From assembly GCA_964577175.1 (NCBI GenBank), contig CAZNYC010000068.1:1-21282 (forward strand): 21,282 nucleotides of DNA, read 5' to 3'. The position numbers and the translations under genes were made by a program. The notes under the pieces are model-generated. The model saw only the letters and a list, made by a program, of their open reading frames with translations. It ran no database searches and was not told the origin of the DNA. The stretch comes from BS750m-G62 sp964577175. Its GTDB lineage: Bacteria > Planctomycetota > Phycisphaerae > FEN-1346. Positions 1 to 6,551 of the stretch are shown here, piece after piece. How positions within the stretch are numbered: position 1 is the stretch's first letter; each line of letters starts with the position of its first letter.

Positions 1-581
1 TCGAACGGCACGTCGATGACGGCCTCCGGGAAGTTGGAGAGGCAGACGACGGTGCCCTCGCGGTCGGCGGCGCGGAGGGCGTCGGCCTCCGGCCGGCCGA
101 CGAAGACCCAGTCGAGGCGGCGGTCGAGGGCGGTCTCGCTCCCCGCCAGGCGGAGGAAGCGGTAGGCGGGCACCTCGTGCGGCGTGCCGTCCGGCCCCTT
201 GTAGCGGCAGGTGATCTCCAGCACGCGGCCGGCGGGCGGGCTATAGGCGCCGCCCTCGGTGGTGACGCCCGGCTTGCCGGGGTCCAGGCCCAGCAGCGAC
301 AGGGCGAACGTGACGTGCGAGGGGCGGGCCCGGACGGCCAGGACGCTCTCGTGCTCGCGGGTGCCCTCGCTGCAGACGAAGAGTTCGAGGGCCCCGGTCC
401 GGAGGACGACCTCGCTCTTGAGGCGCACCTCGCGGGCCTTCGTGTCGACCTCGATGCCGGGCAGCGTCTTGACGACGACGTCCCCGGCGGCGGTCTTGAC
501 GCCCGGTTCGGCGGCCGGGGCGGCGGGGGCGGCCGCGACCATGACGGCCGCGGCGAGCAGGATGCGATGGCGTCGATGCAT
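1..581 (-). CDS. YdjY-domain secreted protein, C-terminus cut off by the window edge
   Basis: The reading frame runs from ATG at 581 leftwards off the window, giving about 193 residues. An N-terminal signal peptide is visible: a basic start (MHRRHR) followed by an alanine-rich hydrophobic stretch ending near PAAPAA at about residue 28. The body contains LELFVCSEGTREHESVL, then a segment matching the 'LLGLDPGKPG' pattern and a later 'KGPDGTPHEVPAYRFL' segment, which together resemble YdjY-domain proteins common in planctomycetes. Function is unknown; the family is usually exported. The start is supported by GGAG seven bases upstream. No catalytic motif is apparent. The family call is by pattern memory only. 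Confidence 0.7.
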   Translation of the reverse strand, partial: MHRRHRILLAAAVMVAAAPAAPAAEPGVKTAAGDVVVKTLPGIEVDTKAREVRLKSEVVLRTGALELFVCSEGTREHESVLAVRARPSHVTFALSLLGLDPGKPGVTTEGGAYSPPAGRVLEITCRYKGPDGTPHEVPAYRFLRLAGSETALDRRLDWVFVGRPEADALRAADREGTVVCLSNFPEAVIDVPF

Positions 582-616
582 GGCGTGTCTCCGTGCTACG
601 GCGATCAAGGCGCGCC

Positions 617-893
617 TGTCATGCTGCGCGAAGCGAAGCCTCTCGCCGCCGGCCAGGGCACGAGCCGTACCCGTGCCAGGGGGCGAAAGGCGAAACGGCC
701 ACGGCCACCGGCCGCCTCCGCGCGCCGGTGCCACGGATTGCTTGTCAATCCGTGTGCTCCCGGCCGGGCAAGACCGGCCGGGCCACACAAGATACGCGGA
801 TTGGCACGCAATCCGTGGCGAGATTCCCGTTCGACTCGGCTGCGCCTCGCTCTCAGGGCAGGCTTCGGGCCGCAACCGGCCCTCAGAATGACA
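617..893. repeat. TGTCA...TGACA dispersed element, copy 1, interrupted by a nested hairpin element
   Basis: The left end reads TGTCATGCTGCGCGAAGCGA and the right end CCTCAGAATGACA, so the ends are inverted (TGTCA/TGACA). The same ends occur at 18091-18189 and the left end again at 21211. This copy is 277 bp against 99 bp for the intact copy, and much of the extra length is a family-1 hairpin element at about 727-819. It occupies most of the 343-base space between the YdjY gene and the prenyltransferase-repeat gene. Confidence 0.75.
727..819. repeat. Family-1 hairpin locus A (three hairpins)
   Basis: Three hairpins are visible. The first is CACGGATTG-CTTGT-CAATCCGTG (732-754), the second CCCGGCCGG-GCAAGA-CCGGCCGGG (759-782), and the third has CGGATTG/CAATCCG arms around GCACG (797-815). 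The first is preceded by GGTGC. The stems of hairpins 1 and 2 are perfect 9-bp pairs of unrelated sequence, while the loop is CTTG or its complement. Confidence 0.85.
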
Positions 894-924
894 GCCTTGC
901 AGGCGAAGCCCGTTGGCGCCGTCC

Positions 925-2229
925 CTACCGGCAGTGCACCAGGGCCACCAGGGCGTAACTGGTCGGCACGGGCGGGTAGCCCTCGAACCAGCGGTCGGCC
1001 TCGTTGACCCAGGACCCGTCCGGCCTCTGGCGGCGGAGGACCGACAGGGTCAGTTCCGCCTTCCAGTCGTGCTCGCGTCGGCGGGCGTCGGTGATCGTTT
1101 CCTCGCCCCAGGCGTCGAGGGCCTTGGCGGCGGTCTGGTAATAGTAGTACAGCCCCTGCTGGCCGAGTTCGGGGTTCTCCTCGAACGTCCAGTGCCGGCG
1201 GATCCAGTCCATGGCCGCCCGCACCCGCGGGTCGTCACGCTTCAGGTCGGCATAGATAAAACTCTTGAACCCCGCGTACGTCATGGAGCCGTATGCCTTG
1301 AGGCCCTTCCGGCCGCCGGGCAGGTCGACGGTGCCGGCCTTCGACTCGCCGCCGCCGTGCGGCGAATAGATCATGCCGCCGGAGTCCGTCCCGGCGAAGA
1401 CGCCGTCGTTCGATTCCGAGCGGTCCTGCGTGCGGCCGACGAACACCACGACCTTCTCCCACAGGGGATGGTCCTTCGGCACGCCGGCCTCGTGCATCGC
1501 CTCGACGAAGTACTGGGTGTTCGAGAGGTCCGGCCGCTCGTGCTTGCCGTACCCGTGCCCGCCGTACCAGGGATGGTCCTTGTCGATGGACTCCGGCTCG
1601 TCCCACTGGCGCTCGATGAGGAAGGCCTTGGCCTTCTCCAGGACCGCGGCGTGGGCGTCGGCGCCGGCCTTCGACAGGACCATGACCGCCAAACTGGTGG
1701 TGTAGGTCTTGAGGCCGACGTCGTAGATGCCGCCGTCCTCCTGCTGGTGCCGGACGAGCAGGTCGACGGCCTTGCGGACGGGCGGGTCGTTGAGGGTCTT
1801 GCCGGCCGAGAGGAGCGCGTTGGCGCACAGGGCCGTGATGCCGACGTTGCCGTCGCCCCAGGACCCGTCGTCGGCCTGGGCCTGGAGGAGGTAGGCGACG
1901 GCGCGGTCGATGGCCTTCGCGCGGCGGTCGGCGAGGGGGACGTCCGATTCGGACTCGGTGGGAACGGCGGCGGTGTCGGACGGCGCGGCGGCGACGGCGT
2001 CGGGCGGGTCGGTGGCGACGGCCTCGGCCTCCGCCTGCCGAATGGCGTCGGCCCGTTCGGCCATTTCGGCGGTCACCTCGGCCCGGCGGGCGGAATGCAG
2101 GGCCTCCATCTCCTCGGCCGTGCTCCGGAACCACCAGAACGCCGCGCCCCCGACGACGAGCACGCCGACAGCCACGAGGGCCACGACGACGAGGCCGATG
2201 ATGAGGGCGACTTTCGCTCCGCTGGTCAT
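925..2229 (-). CDS. Membrane-anchored prenyltransferase/squalene-oxidase repeat protein
   Basis: This 434-residue protein begins with one transmembrane helix (about residues 7-34), so most of it probably lies outside the cytoplasmic membrane. A helical, charged stretch (35-73) and an alanine/aspartate-rich linker (74-100) follow. From about residue 105 the sequence has alpha/alpha-toroid repeats of the squalene cyclase type, with QADDGSW (118-124), HQQEDGGIYD (161-170) and QRPDGSW (401-407) as the QxxDGxW-like markers. The DxDD acid motif of true squalene-hopene cyclases is not seen, so terpene cyclisation is unlikely. A binding or scaffold role is possible. ATG at 2229 is preceded by GAAGGGA. 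Planctomycetes carry many such proteins of unknown role. Confidence 0.75.
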   Translation of the reverse strand: MTSGAKVALIIGLVVVALVAVGVLVVGGAAFWWFRSTAEEMEALHSARRAEVTAEMAERADAIRQAEAEAVATDPPDAVAAAPSDTAAVPTESESDVPLADRRAKAIDRAVAYLLQAQADDGSWGDGNVGITALCANALLSAGKTLNDPPVRKAVDLLVRHQQEDGGIYDVGLKTYTTSLAVMVLSKAGADAHAAVLEKAKAFLIERQWDEPESIDKDHPWYGGHGYGKHERPDLSNTQYFVEAMHEAGVPKDHPLWEKVVVFVGRTQDRSESNDGVFAGTDSGGMIYSPHGGGESKAGTVDLPGGRKGLKAYGSMTYAGFKSFIYADLKRDDPRVRAAMDWIRRHWTFEENPELGQQGLYYYYQTAAKALDAWGEETITDARRREHDWKAELTLSVLRRQRPDGSWVNEADRWFEGYPPVPTSYALVALVHCR

Positions 2230-2321
2230 GGCATATCCCTTCGGTCAGGCATGGCGTTTGACGTTGGACGCCCGGGCGCATTCGCGCCGGGTGCGCCGGG
2301 TGGCACCTGCTGGTCGAGCGC

Positions 2322-2399
2322 AAGGTGCCACGGTTTGCTTGTCAAACCGTGCTCTCCGATCGGCAGTCACCGATTGACAAGCAATCGGTGGCACCTGCG
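2322..2399. repeat. Family-1 hairpin locus B (opposed pair)
   Basis: Two perfect 9-bp hairpins face each other: CACGGTTTG-CTTGT-CAAACCGTG (2329-2351) and CACCGATTG-ACAAG-CAATCGGTG (2368-2390). The whole is bounded by GGTGC on the left and GCACC on the right, so the element has overall dyad symmetry. It lies directly downstream of the small membrane-protein gene (stop at 2400). Confidence 0.9.
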
Positions 2400-2735
2400 C
2401 TAGGTCTCGTCGCCCGGCTCCTCGTCGGGTTCGGGCACCTCCGGCGGCGCCGGGCCGCCCGTGGCGGCCGGCCCCTCCGTCCCGCCCTTGGCGCGCTTGG
2501 CGGCCAGGATAAACGTGTAGACGGCGGCGAGGCCGAAGCCGATCAAGCCCGCCCAGTTGAAGTAGATCGTCCCGGTCTTGCCTTCCTCCTGCCACTCCTC
2601 CTTGGTCGCGAGGTCGTACCCGCACCACGCGGACACGAGGAGCAGGAACAGGCCGAGGACCATCAGGATGCCCGGGCCGTACGGTTGCTTCTCCGGGCGA
2701 TCGGCGGCGGACGACTCGGACGGTTGATCGGGCAT
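2400..2735 (-). CDS. Small two-helix membrane protein of unknown function
   Basis: The 111-residue product has a polar N-terminus, a hydrophobic helix at about 22-40 (GILMVLGLFLLLVSAWCGY), a charged loop with KEEWQEEGKTGT, a second helix at about 59-79, and a proline/glutamate-rich C-terminal tail (about 83-111). This predicts a hairpin membrane protein. ATG at 2735 is preceded by a strong ribosome-binding site (GGGAGGAAAG) and by a promoter-like sequence at 2771-2798, so the gene seems separately transcribed. No family is recognised. Confidence 0.7.
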   Translation of the reverse strand: MPDQPSESSAADRPEKQPYGPGILMVLGLFLLLVSAWCGYDLATKEEWQEEGKTGTIYFNWAGLIGFGLAAVYTFILAAKRAKGGTEGPAATGGPAPPEVPEPDEEPGDET

Positions 2736-2770
2736 CGTCTTTCCTCCCAGGGCCGAGGTTCGTATCCTCT

Positions 2771-2798
2771 ATTGTAGAGTACGAACGGGCGGCTGCAA
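2771..2798 (-). promoter_or_regulatory. Sigma-70-type promoter for the small membrane-protein gene
   Basis: On the minus strand TTGCAG (2798-2793) and TACAAT (2776-2771) are separated by 16 bases, close to the TTGACA/TATAAT consensus. The start codon lies about 36 bases beyond the -10 box, with a strong ribosome-binding site between. It stands out in a GC-rich background. The family-1 element C lies immediately upstream. Confidence 0.55.
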
Positions 2799-2827
2799 GT
2801 GGCGAGGCGAGTCGATGTCGACCGCCG

Positions 2828-2902
2828 GGTGCCACGGTTTGCTTGTCAAACCGTGCTGCCCGAACAGCAGGCACCGATTGGCAAGCAATCGGTGGCACCC
2901 GG
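2828..2902. repeat. Family-1 hairpin locus C (opposed pair)
   Basis: CACGGTTTG-CTTGT-CAAACCGTG (2833-2855) and CACCGATTG-GCAAG-CAATCGGTG (2872-2894) face each other and are bounded by GGTGC and GCACC. Locus C is nearly identical to locus B in its hairpins but differs in the spacer. It lies between the stop of the DUF192 gene and the promoter of the next gene. Confidence 0.9.
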
Positions 2903-2904
2903 CG

Positions 2905-3519
2905 CTACGGCGCCTCGGCCGCCTCCGGCGGAATCGTGACGCGGTCGCCCTCGGTGATGCCGTGGGCCGCCAGCCAGCCGGCGGGGACCTCCAGGGCGAA
3001 GCGGGCGGGCTCCCGGCTGTAGACGGGCCGCCGCCGGTGGGCGTGCAGGCGGGCGATCTCGATGATCCGCCCGTCGGCCGCGATGTACGCCAGATCCAGG
3101 TCCACGTACGTGTTCCGCATGTGGAACGCGAGGCCGGCCTCCCGCGGGAAGACGAACAGCATCGCCTCGTCCGGCCCGAGGTGTCGGCGGAACATCATGC
3201 CCTTCTGGCGCTCGGCTTCGGCGTCGGCGACCTCGACCTCCAGGGGCACGTCGCCGACGCGGATGGTGGCGGTGGGCAGATGCTGGGGCGCCTCGGCGGG
3301 GGGCGGCGCGGGCGGCTCGTCCGCACAGCCGGCCAGGAGCAGGGCGCCCAGCGCCACCAGCGCCGTCGCCGCCCGAGCCCGCTGCGGGAGCAGCGGGTCA
3401 TCTTCACCTGCGGCGCGAGCCGCGCGCCGCCGCTCGAACGTGACCCGCCGCTTCCGCGGCGGGCCCGCAACGAGCGGCGCGACACGCCCTTTACCCATCG
3501 CGTAACATCCCCGGTTCAT
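2905..3519 (-). CDS. DUF192-family lipoprotein
   Basis: The 204-residue frame carries a lipobox LLAGC (Cys65 from the first ATG, Cys58 from the second ATG at 3498). After a short proline/alanine linker it has the DUF192 fold: IRVGDVPLEVEVADAEAERQ, then KGMMFRR, then 'AMLFVFPREAGLAFHMRNTYVDLDLAYI' and a C-terminal LEVPAGW...GDRV segment. The family is small, often exported, and of unknown function. The gene overlaps the end of maf by 29 bases from the first ATG or 8 from the second, so it is probably translationally coupled. About 40 residues precede the hydrophobic signal core, which is unusually long. That stretch is encoded by two palindromes (3378-3397 and 3444-3463), so the true start is uncertain. 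Confidence 0.8.
   Translation of the reverse strand: MNRGCYAMGKGRVAPLVAGPPRKRRVTFERRRAARAAGEDDPLLPQRARAATALVALGALLLAGCADEPPAPPPAEAPQHLPTATIRVGDVPLEVEVADAEAERQKGMMFRRHLGPDEAMLFVFPREAGLAFHMRNTYVDLDLAYIAADGRIIEIARLHAHRRRPVYSREPARFALEVPAGWLAAHGITEGDRVTIPPEAAEAP
3378..3463. repeat. Pair of 8-bp-stem palindromes inside the 5' end of the DUF192 gene
   Basis: CCCGCTGC-GGGA-GCAGCGGG (3378-3397) and CCCGCCGC-TTCC-GCGGCGGG (3444-3463) are perfect 8-bp stems with purine/pyrimidine tetraloops in opposite sense. A near-copy, CCCGCTGC-GGCA-GCAACGGG, lies at 21156-21175 after alr. Confidence 0.7.
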
Positions 3520-4099
3520 AGCCGGCCGCCTTCAGCATCCGTTCCAGGAGGGCCATCGGCAGGCCGACCACGTTGGTCCGGCTGCCGTCCATCGCCTCGA
3601 CGTACCGGTCGCCGGTCTCCTGGACGGCGTAGGCGCCGGCCTTGCCCATGGCCTCGCCGCTGTCGACGTAGGCATCGATGGCCTCGGGGCTCATCGCGGC
3701 CATTTGGATGCCCGTGACCTCGTGGGCCAGGAGCCGCCGGCCGCGCGCCAGGTCCACCAGCGCCAGGCCCGTCATCACCTGGTGCCGGGTGCCCGCGAGG
3801 CGCGAGAGGATTCGGCGGGCGTCGGCCGGGTCGGCGGGTTTGCCGATCAACTCGCCGTCCAGTTCGACGGCCGTGTCGGCCCCCAGGACGAGGGCCTCGC
3901 GAAGGCCGTGGGCGTCGATGGCCGCCTGGACCTTCAGGTAAGCGAGGCTCTCGACGTAGGCGCCGGGCGAGCCGTGGGCCGGCACGCCGCGCTCCCCCAC
4001 CGGCGGGGGGCGGACGACGAACCGGTACCCGGCGTCGCGCAGCAAGGTCCGCCGGCGCGGCGAGGAGGAGGCCAGGACGAGTTGCGGCGGGTCGGTCAT
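3491..4099 (-). CDS. maf: Maf-family nucleoside triphosphate pyrophosphatase
   Basis: The 202-residue product hydrolyses non-canonical or modified nucleoside triphosphates to monophosphate and pyrophosphate in the cytoplasm, by family knowledge. The Maf signature is clear: LASSSPRR near the N-terminus (residues 9-16), GADTAVELDGELIGKP (73-88, with the likely catalytic Asp75 and Lys87), and the C-terminal GKAGAYAVQ...VVGLP motif. Length matches the family. The start ATG at 4099 overlaps the stop of the upstream oxidoreductase gene as ATGA, indicating coupling. Which nucleotide it prefers cannot be read from the sequence. A longer open frame upstream of this ATG is only a shadow of the oxidoreductase gene. 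Confidence 0.93.
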   Translation of the reverse strand: MTDPPQLVLASSSPRRRTLLRDAGYRFVVRPPPVGERGVPAHGSPGAYVESLAYLKVQAAIDAHGLREALVLGADTAVELDGELIGKPADPADARRILSRLAGTRHQVMTGLALVDLARGRRLLAHEVTGIQMAAMSPEAIDAYVDSGEAMGKAGAYAVQETGDRYVEAMDGSRTNVVGLPMALLERMLKAAGYEPGMLRDG

Positions 4100-5493
4100 G
4101 GCCGGGCGATCTCGACCCAGCCCCGCCGGCCGTCCCAGCGGACGACGAGGTCGGTGCTGCAGGCGGGACAGGTGAGGACGGCCCCCGCCGCCGTCCCGCG
4201 ATGGACCACCAGTTCGGCCGCACAGATCGGGCAGTGGCGGGCGAACGTGCGGGGGACGCGGTCGGCAGCGTCGGCGTCGGCCTCCTCCGGCAGGGCGAGG
4301 GCAGCCTCGACGTCCTCGCGTCCCGCGCCCTCGGTGACGAGGGCATTGAGTTCGGGCACGGTCTCGCCGGTGCCGAGGACGATCGCCCCCACCAGCCGCC
4401 CGCCGCGGTACACGAGTCGGCGGTAGATGCCGGGCGGCTGGTGGCGGGTCTCGGCCTCCACGCCCTGGCCGACGGGCAGGTGTGCCTGGCCGATGACCGC
4501 CACGTCGTGGCCGAAGACGCTGGTCCGGAGGCGGACGGCCTCGCGGGGGGGGTCGGTCGGCCGGTCGAGCATGGCGTCGGCGGCGCGTTCGCCCTGGGCC
4601 CACGCTCGCTGCCAGCAGAAGACGGCGGCCTCGCCGGTCACGGGGCCGCTCGTCGGTTCGGTCACGTCGCCGGCGGCCCAGATGTCCGGGGCGCTCGTGC
4701 GGTAGGCGTCGTCGATGCGGACACCGAAACCGACCTCCAGGCCGCCCTCCTCGGCCAGGCTGACGGCCGGCTGCCGCCGGCACCCGCACGCCACCAGGTC
4801 GGCGGGGACGGACCGGCCGTCGGTCATCTCGACGCCGTCGCATCGACCGTCGGCGCCGGTGATGCAACGGGGCGTGGCGGACCGGGCCAGGCGGACGCCC
4901 TGGTCCTCCAGCACGGTTTCGACGCGCCGGCCGGCCGCCTCGTCGAGCATCTCCGGCCAGAAGCGGTCGCCGGGTATCAACTGGGTCACCTCGACGCCGC
5001 GGGCGACGAGGCTCTCGGCCAGGCTGAGGCCGATGACGCCCTCGCGGAGGATGACGGCCCGCTGGACCGCCCGCAGCGACGACCGCAGGGCGGACGCCTC
5101 GGTCAGCGTGTCGAAGGTGGCCACGCCGTCCAGTGCCCGGCCGGGGATGGGCGGCAGGACCGGCCGGGTGCCCGTCGCCAGCAGCAGCCGGTCGTACCGG
5201 ACGGGCGGGCCGGAGGCGAACGTGACCCGGTGCTCGGCCGGGTCGAGCCCCGTGATGCGGGTCATCAGGAACAGGTCGATGCGTTCGCGACGGTAGGCGT
5301 TGCGGCTCTGGAAGATGACCTCCTCCAGGCTGAGGCTGCCGGAGAGGTAGTCGCCGAGTTGGCGGCGGAGGTAGAACGGGTACCGCTCGTCGCTGAAGAC
5401 CGAGACCTGGGCGTCGGCGTCGGCCCGGCGGAGGGCCTTGGCGGCCCGGTACCCGGCGGCGCCGTTGCCGATGATGACGAAATGGGTGTTCAT
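4096..5493 (-). CDS. FAD/NAD(P)-dependent oxidoreductase with C-terminal zinc-ribbon-like tail
   Basis: This 465-residue flavoprotein of the pyridine-nucleotide disulfide oxidoreductase superfamily has the FAD-binding GxGxxG at residues 9-14 (IIGNGAAG) and the 'YPFYLRRQLGDYLSG' segment seen in NirB-like and rubredoxin-reductase-like enzymes. ATGTRPVLPPIPG follows, then a second nucleotide-binding region (VILREGVIGLSLAESL) and the FAD-closing IWAAGDV. It probably passes electrons from NAD(P)H to an unidentified acceptor. Residues 421-465 hold CPIC and CPAC pairs (Cys421, 424, 442, 445), suggesting a bound zinc or a rubredoxin-like iron site. The gene is first in a coupled set with maf and the DUF192 gene. 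No strong ribosome-binding site is seen. Confidence 0.88.
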   Translation of the reverse strand: MNTHFVIIGNGAAGYRAAKALRRADADAQVSVFSDERYPFYLRRQLGDYLSGSLSLEEVIFQSRNAYRRERIDLFLMTRITGLDPAEHRVTFASGPPVRYDRLLLATGTRPVLPPIPGRALDGVATFDTLTEASALRSSLRAVQRAVILREGVIGLSLAESLVARGVEVTQLIPGDRFWPEMLDEAAGRRVETVLEDQGVRLARSATPRCITGADGRCDGVEMTDGRSVPADLVACGCRRQPAVSLAEEGGLEVGFGVRIDDAYRTSAPDIWAAGDVTEPTSGPVTGEAAVFCWQRAWAQGERAADAMLDRPTDPPREAVRLRTSVFGHDVAVIGQAHLPVGQGVEAETRHQPPGIYRRLVYRGGRLVGAIVLGTGETVPELNALVTEGAGREDVEAALALPEEADADAADRVPRTFARHCPICAAELVVHRGTAAGAVLTCPACSTDLVVRWDGRRGWVEIARP

Positions 5494-5706
5494 GCTTCGG
5501 CCTGAATTGTGGTGCGACGTGACGTTTCGAGCCGTTGCCCGGCGCGCCGCGCGTCAGGTGCCACTGGCTGCTTGTCAGCCCGTGTTACCGGCATGCCGAT
5601 ATGCACTGGCGGGCAAGCCGCCAGTGGCACCCGGTGCCTGTATTCGCCGCGGCGATGGCGCCGCGCTTCGGCGCACTGGCGGGCAAGCCGGCGGCGGCAC
5701 CCGGCT
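5494..5706. repeat. Family-1 hairpin locus D (pair plus a decayed copy)
   Basis: The hairpins are CACTGGCTG-CTTGT-CAGCCCGTG (5562-5584, one mismatch) and CACTGGCGG-GCAAG-CCGCCAGTG (5604-5626, perfect). A decayed third copy at 5674-5696 keeps the GCAAG loop but has broken pairing. GGTGC precedes the pair and GCACC follows both the pair and the extra copy. No gene is seen in the rest of this interval. Confidence 0.8.
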
Positions 5707-5821
5707 ACAACGCTAACTCGTGCGCGGCGGGTCTCCGCATTCGCCGCGCAGCCCTGAAAAGGGCGTTTTGAGCGCGGTGGGTACTCCAGGCCCACCGCGC
5801 AAAACGCCGACTTAGCGTTGT
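5707..5821. repeat. Family-2 hairpin element with 10-bp inverted ends
   Basis: The 115-bp unit has ends ACAACGCTAA (5707-5716) and TTAGCGTTGT (5812-5821). Inside are a GCGCGGCG/CGCCGCGC hairpin (5722-5749) and a long hairpin. The long one pairs GGCGTTTT plus GCGCGGTGGG with CCCACCGCGC plus AAAACGCC (5762-5808, 18 paired bases with a two-base bulge). The same two hairpins occur in the same order at 19895-20000. It lies downstream of the DUF2062 gene and could terminate its transcript. Confidence 0.8.
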
Positions 5822-5841
5822 CGTGCTAACAGGACGGCGCC

Positions 5842-6450
5842 TCACGCCGCCTCGCCGCCCGGGTCGCCGGCGGCCTCCTCGGCGGGCGGGTCGTCTTCGC
5901 CCGAGGCCGCCTCCACCTGCGCCAGCGCCTGCCGGCGACGATGGTGCCGACGGTACACCGCGATCAGGTAGAACATGACCCCGTAGGCGATGACCCCGGC
6001 CACCAGCCCGCAGACGACCGACCCCACCCACAGCGGGGCCGCCATGTCGATCATCAGGTGCCACCACCCCTTGACCCAGTCGACCCACCCGAGGTTCAGG
6101 CGCATCAGGTCGCGCAACCGGGCCTCGAAGCCCTTCAGGTCCGGCCCGCCGACGAGCAGCCACCCCACGTAATAGTTCAGCGAGAACATCGGGACGATGG
6201 TGACGGGGTTGGTGATCCACGGCATGGGGAGGCCGGCTACCTTGTTCGCCCGGACGGCCGTCGTCGCCAGCAGCACGAGCAGCATCTGGAACCCGATGGT
6301 CGGCGTGAAGGCGATGAAGACGCCGATGCTCGCCCCGAGCGCGATACGGTGGGCCGTGTCGTCCAGGTGCAGCAGGTGGACGAACCACTGTTCGACCTTT
6401 TTGAGTCCGGCCCGGATCGGCACGGCAGGGTTCCTCTGTGTGTGCGACAT
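5842..6450 (-). CDS. DUF2062-domain membrane protein
   Basis: This protein of about 202 residues shows the DUF2062 pattern. An amphipathic start is followed by a glycine-rich helix (SIGVFIAFTPTIGFQMLLVLL, split around residues 41-61), the hallmark 'WITNPVTIVPMFSLNYYVG' (78-96), and a C-terminal membrane helix at about 138-163. The tail is acidic. Function is unknown; family members often sit near glycosyltransferases, as here. ATG at 6450 directly abuts a family-1 hairpin element and has no ribosome-binding site. An in-frame GTG at 6423 (codon 10) has AGAGG nine bases upstream and may be the real start. Confidence 0.85.
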   Translation of the reverse strand: MSHTQRNPAVPIRAGLKKVEQWFVHLLHLDDTAHRIALGASIGVFIAFTPTIGFQMLLVLLATTAVRANKVAGLPMPWITNPVTIVPMFSLNYYVGWLLVGGPDLKGFEARLRDLMRLNLGWVDWVKGWWHLMIDMAAPLWVGSVVCGLVAGVIAYGVMFYLIAVYRRHHRRRQALAQVEAASGEDDPPAEEAAGDPGGEAA

Positions 6451-6540
6451 GCCGGGTGCCGCGGGCGGCTCGTCCGCCCGTGTTTCCAGCCCGCCCAGGC
6501 GCACTGGCGGGCAAGCCGCCAGTGGCACCCGGCGCTCCAG
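6451..6540. repeat. Family-1 hairpin locus E (opposed pair)
   Basis: CGCGGGCGG-CTCGT-CCGCCCGTG (6460-6482) and CACTGGCGG-GCAAG-CCGCCAGTG (6502-6524) are bounded by GGTGC and GCACC. The element fills the space between the stop of the glycosyltransferase (6552) and the start of the DUF2062 gene. Confidence 0.85.
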
Positions 6541-6551
6541 CGGCGCGCGCC

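Noticed and set aside
913..2403. Long plus-strand open frame opposite the prenyltransferase-repeat gene
   Set aside because: High GC creates long antisense frames; this one has no domain pattern, whereas the minus strand has a membrane helix, toroid repeats and a ribosome-binding site.
4100..4867. N-terminal extension of Maf
   Set aside because: It overlaps the oxidoreductase in another frame and has Arg/Pro/Gly-rich shadow composition; Maf proteins begin at the LASSSPRR region.
5762..5808. tRNA or structured RNA gene
   Set aside because: It is one long hairpin with no cloverleaf, and the same hairpin type repeats at 19973; a mobile repeat explains it better.
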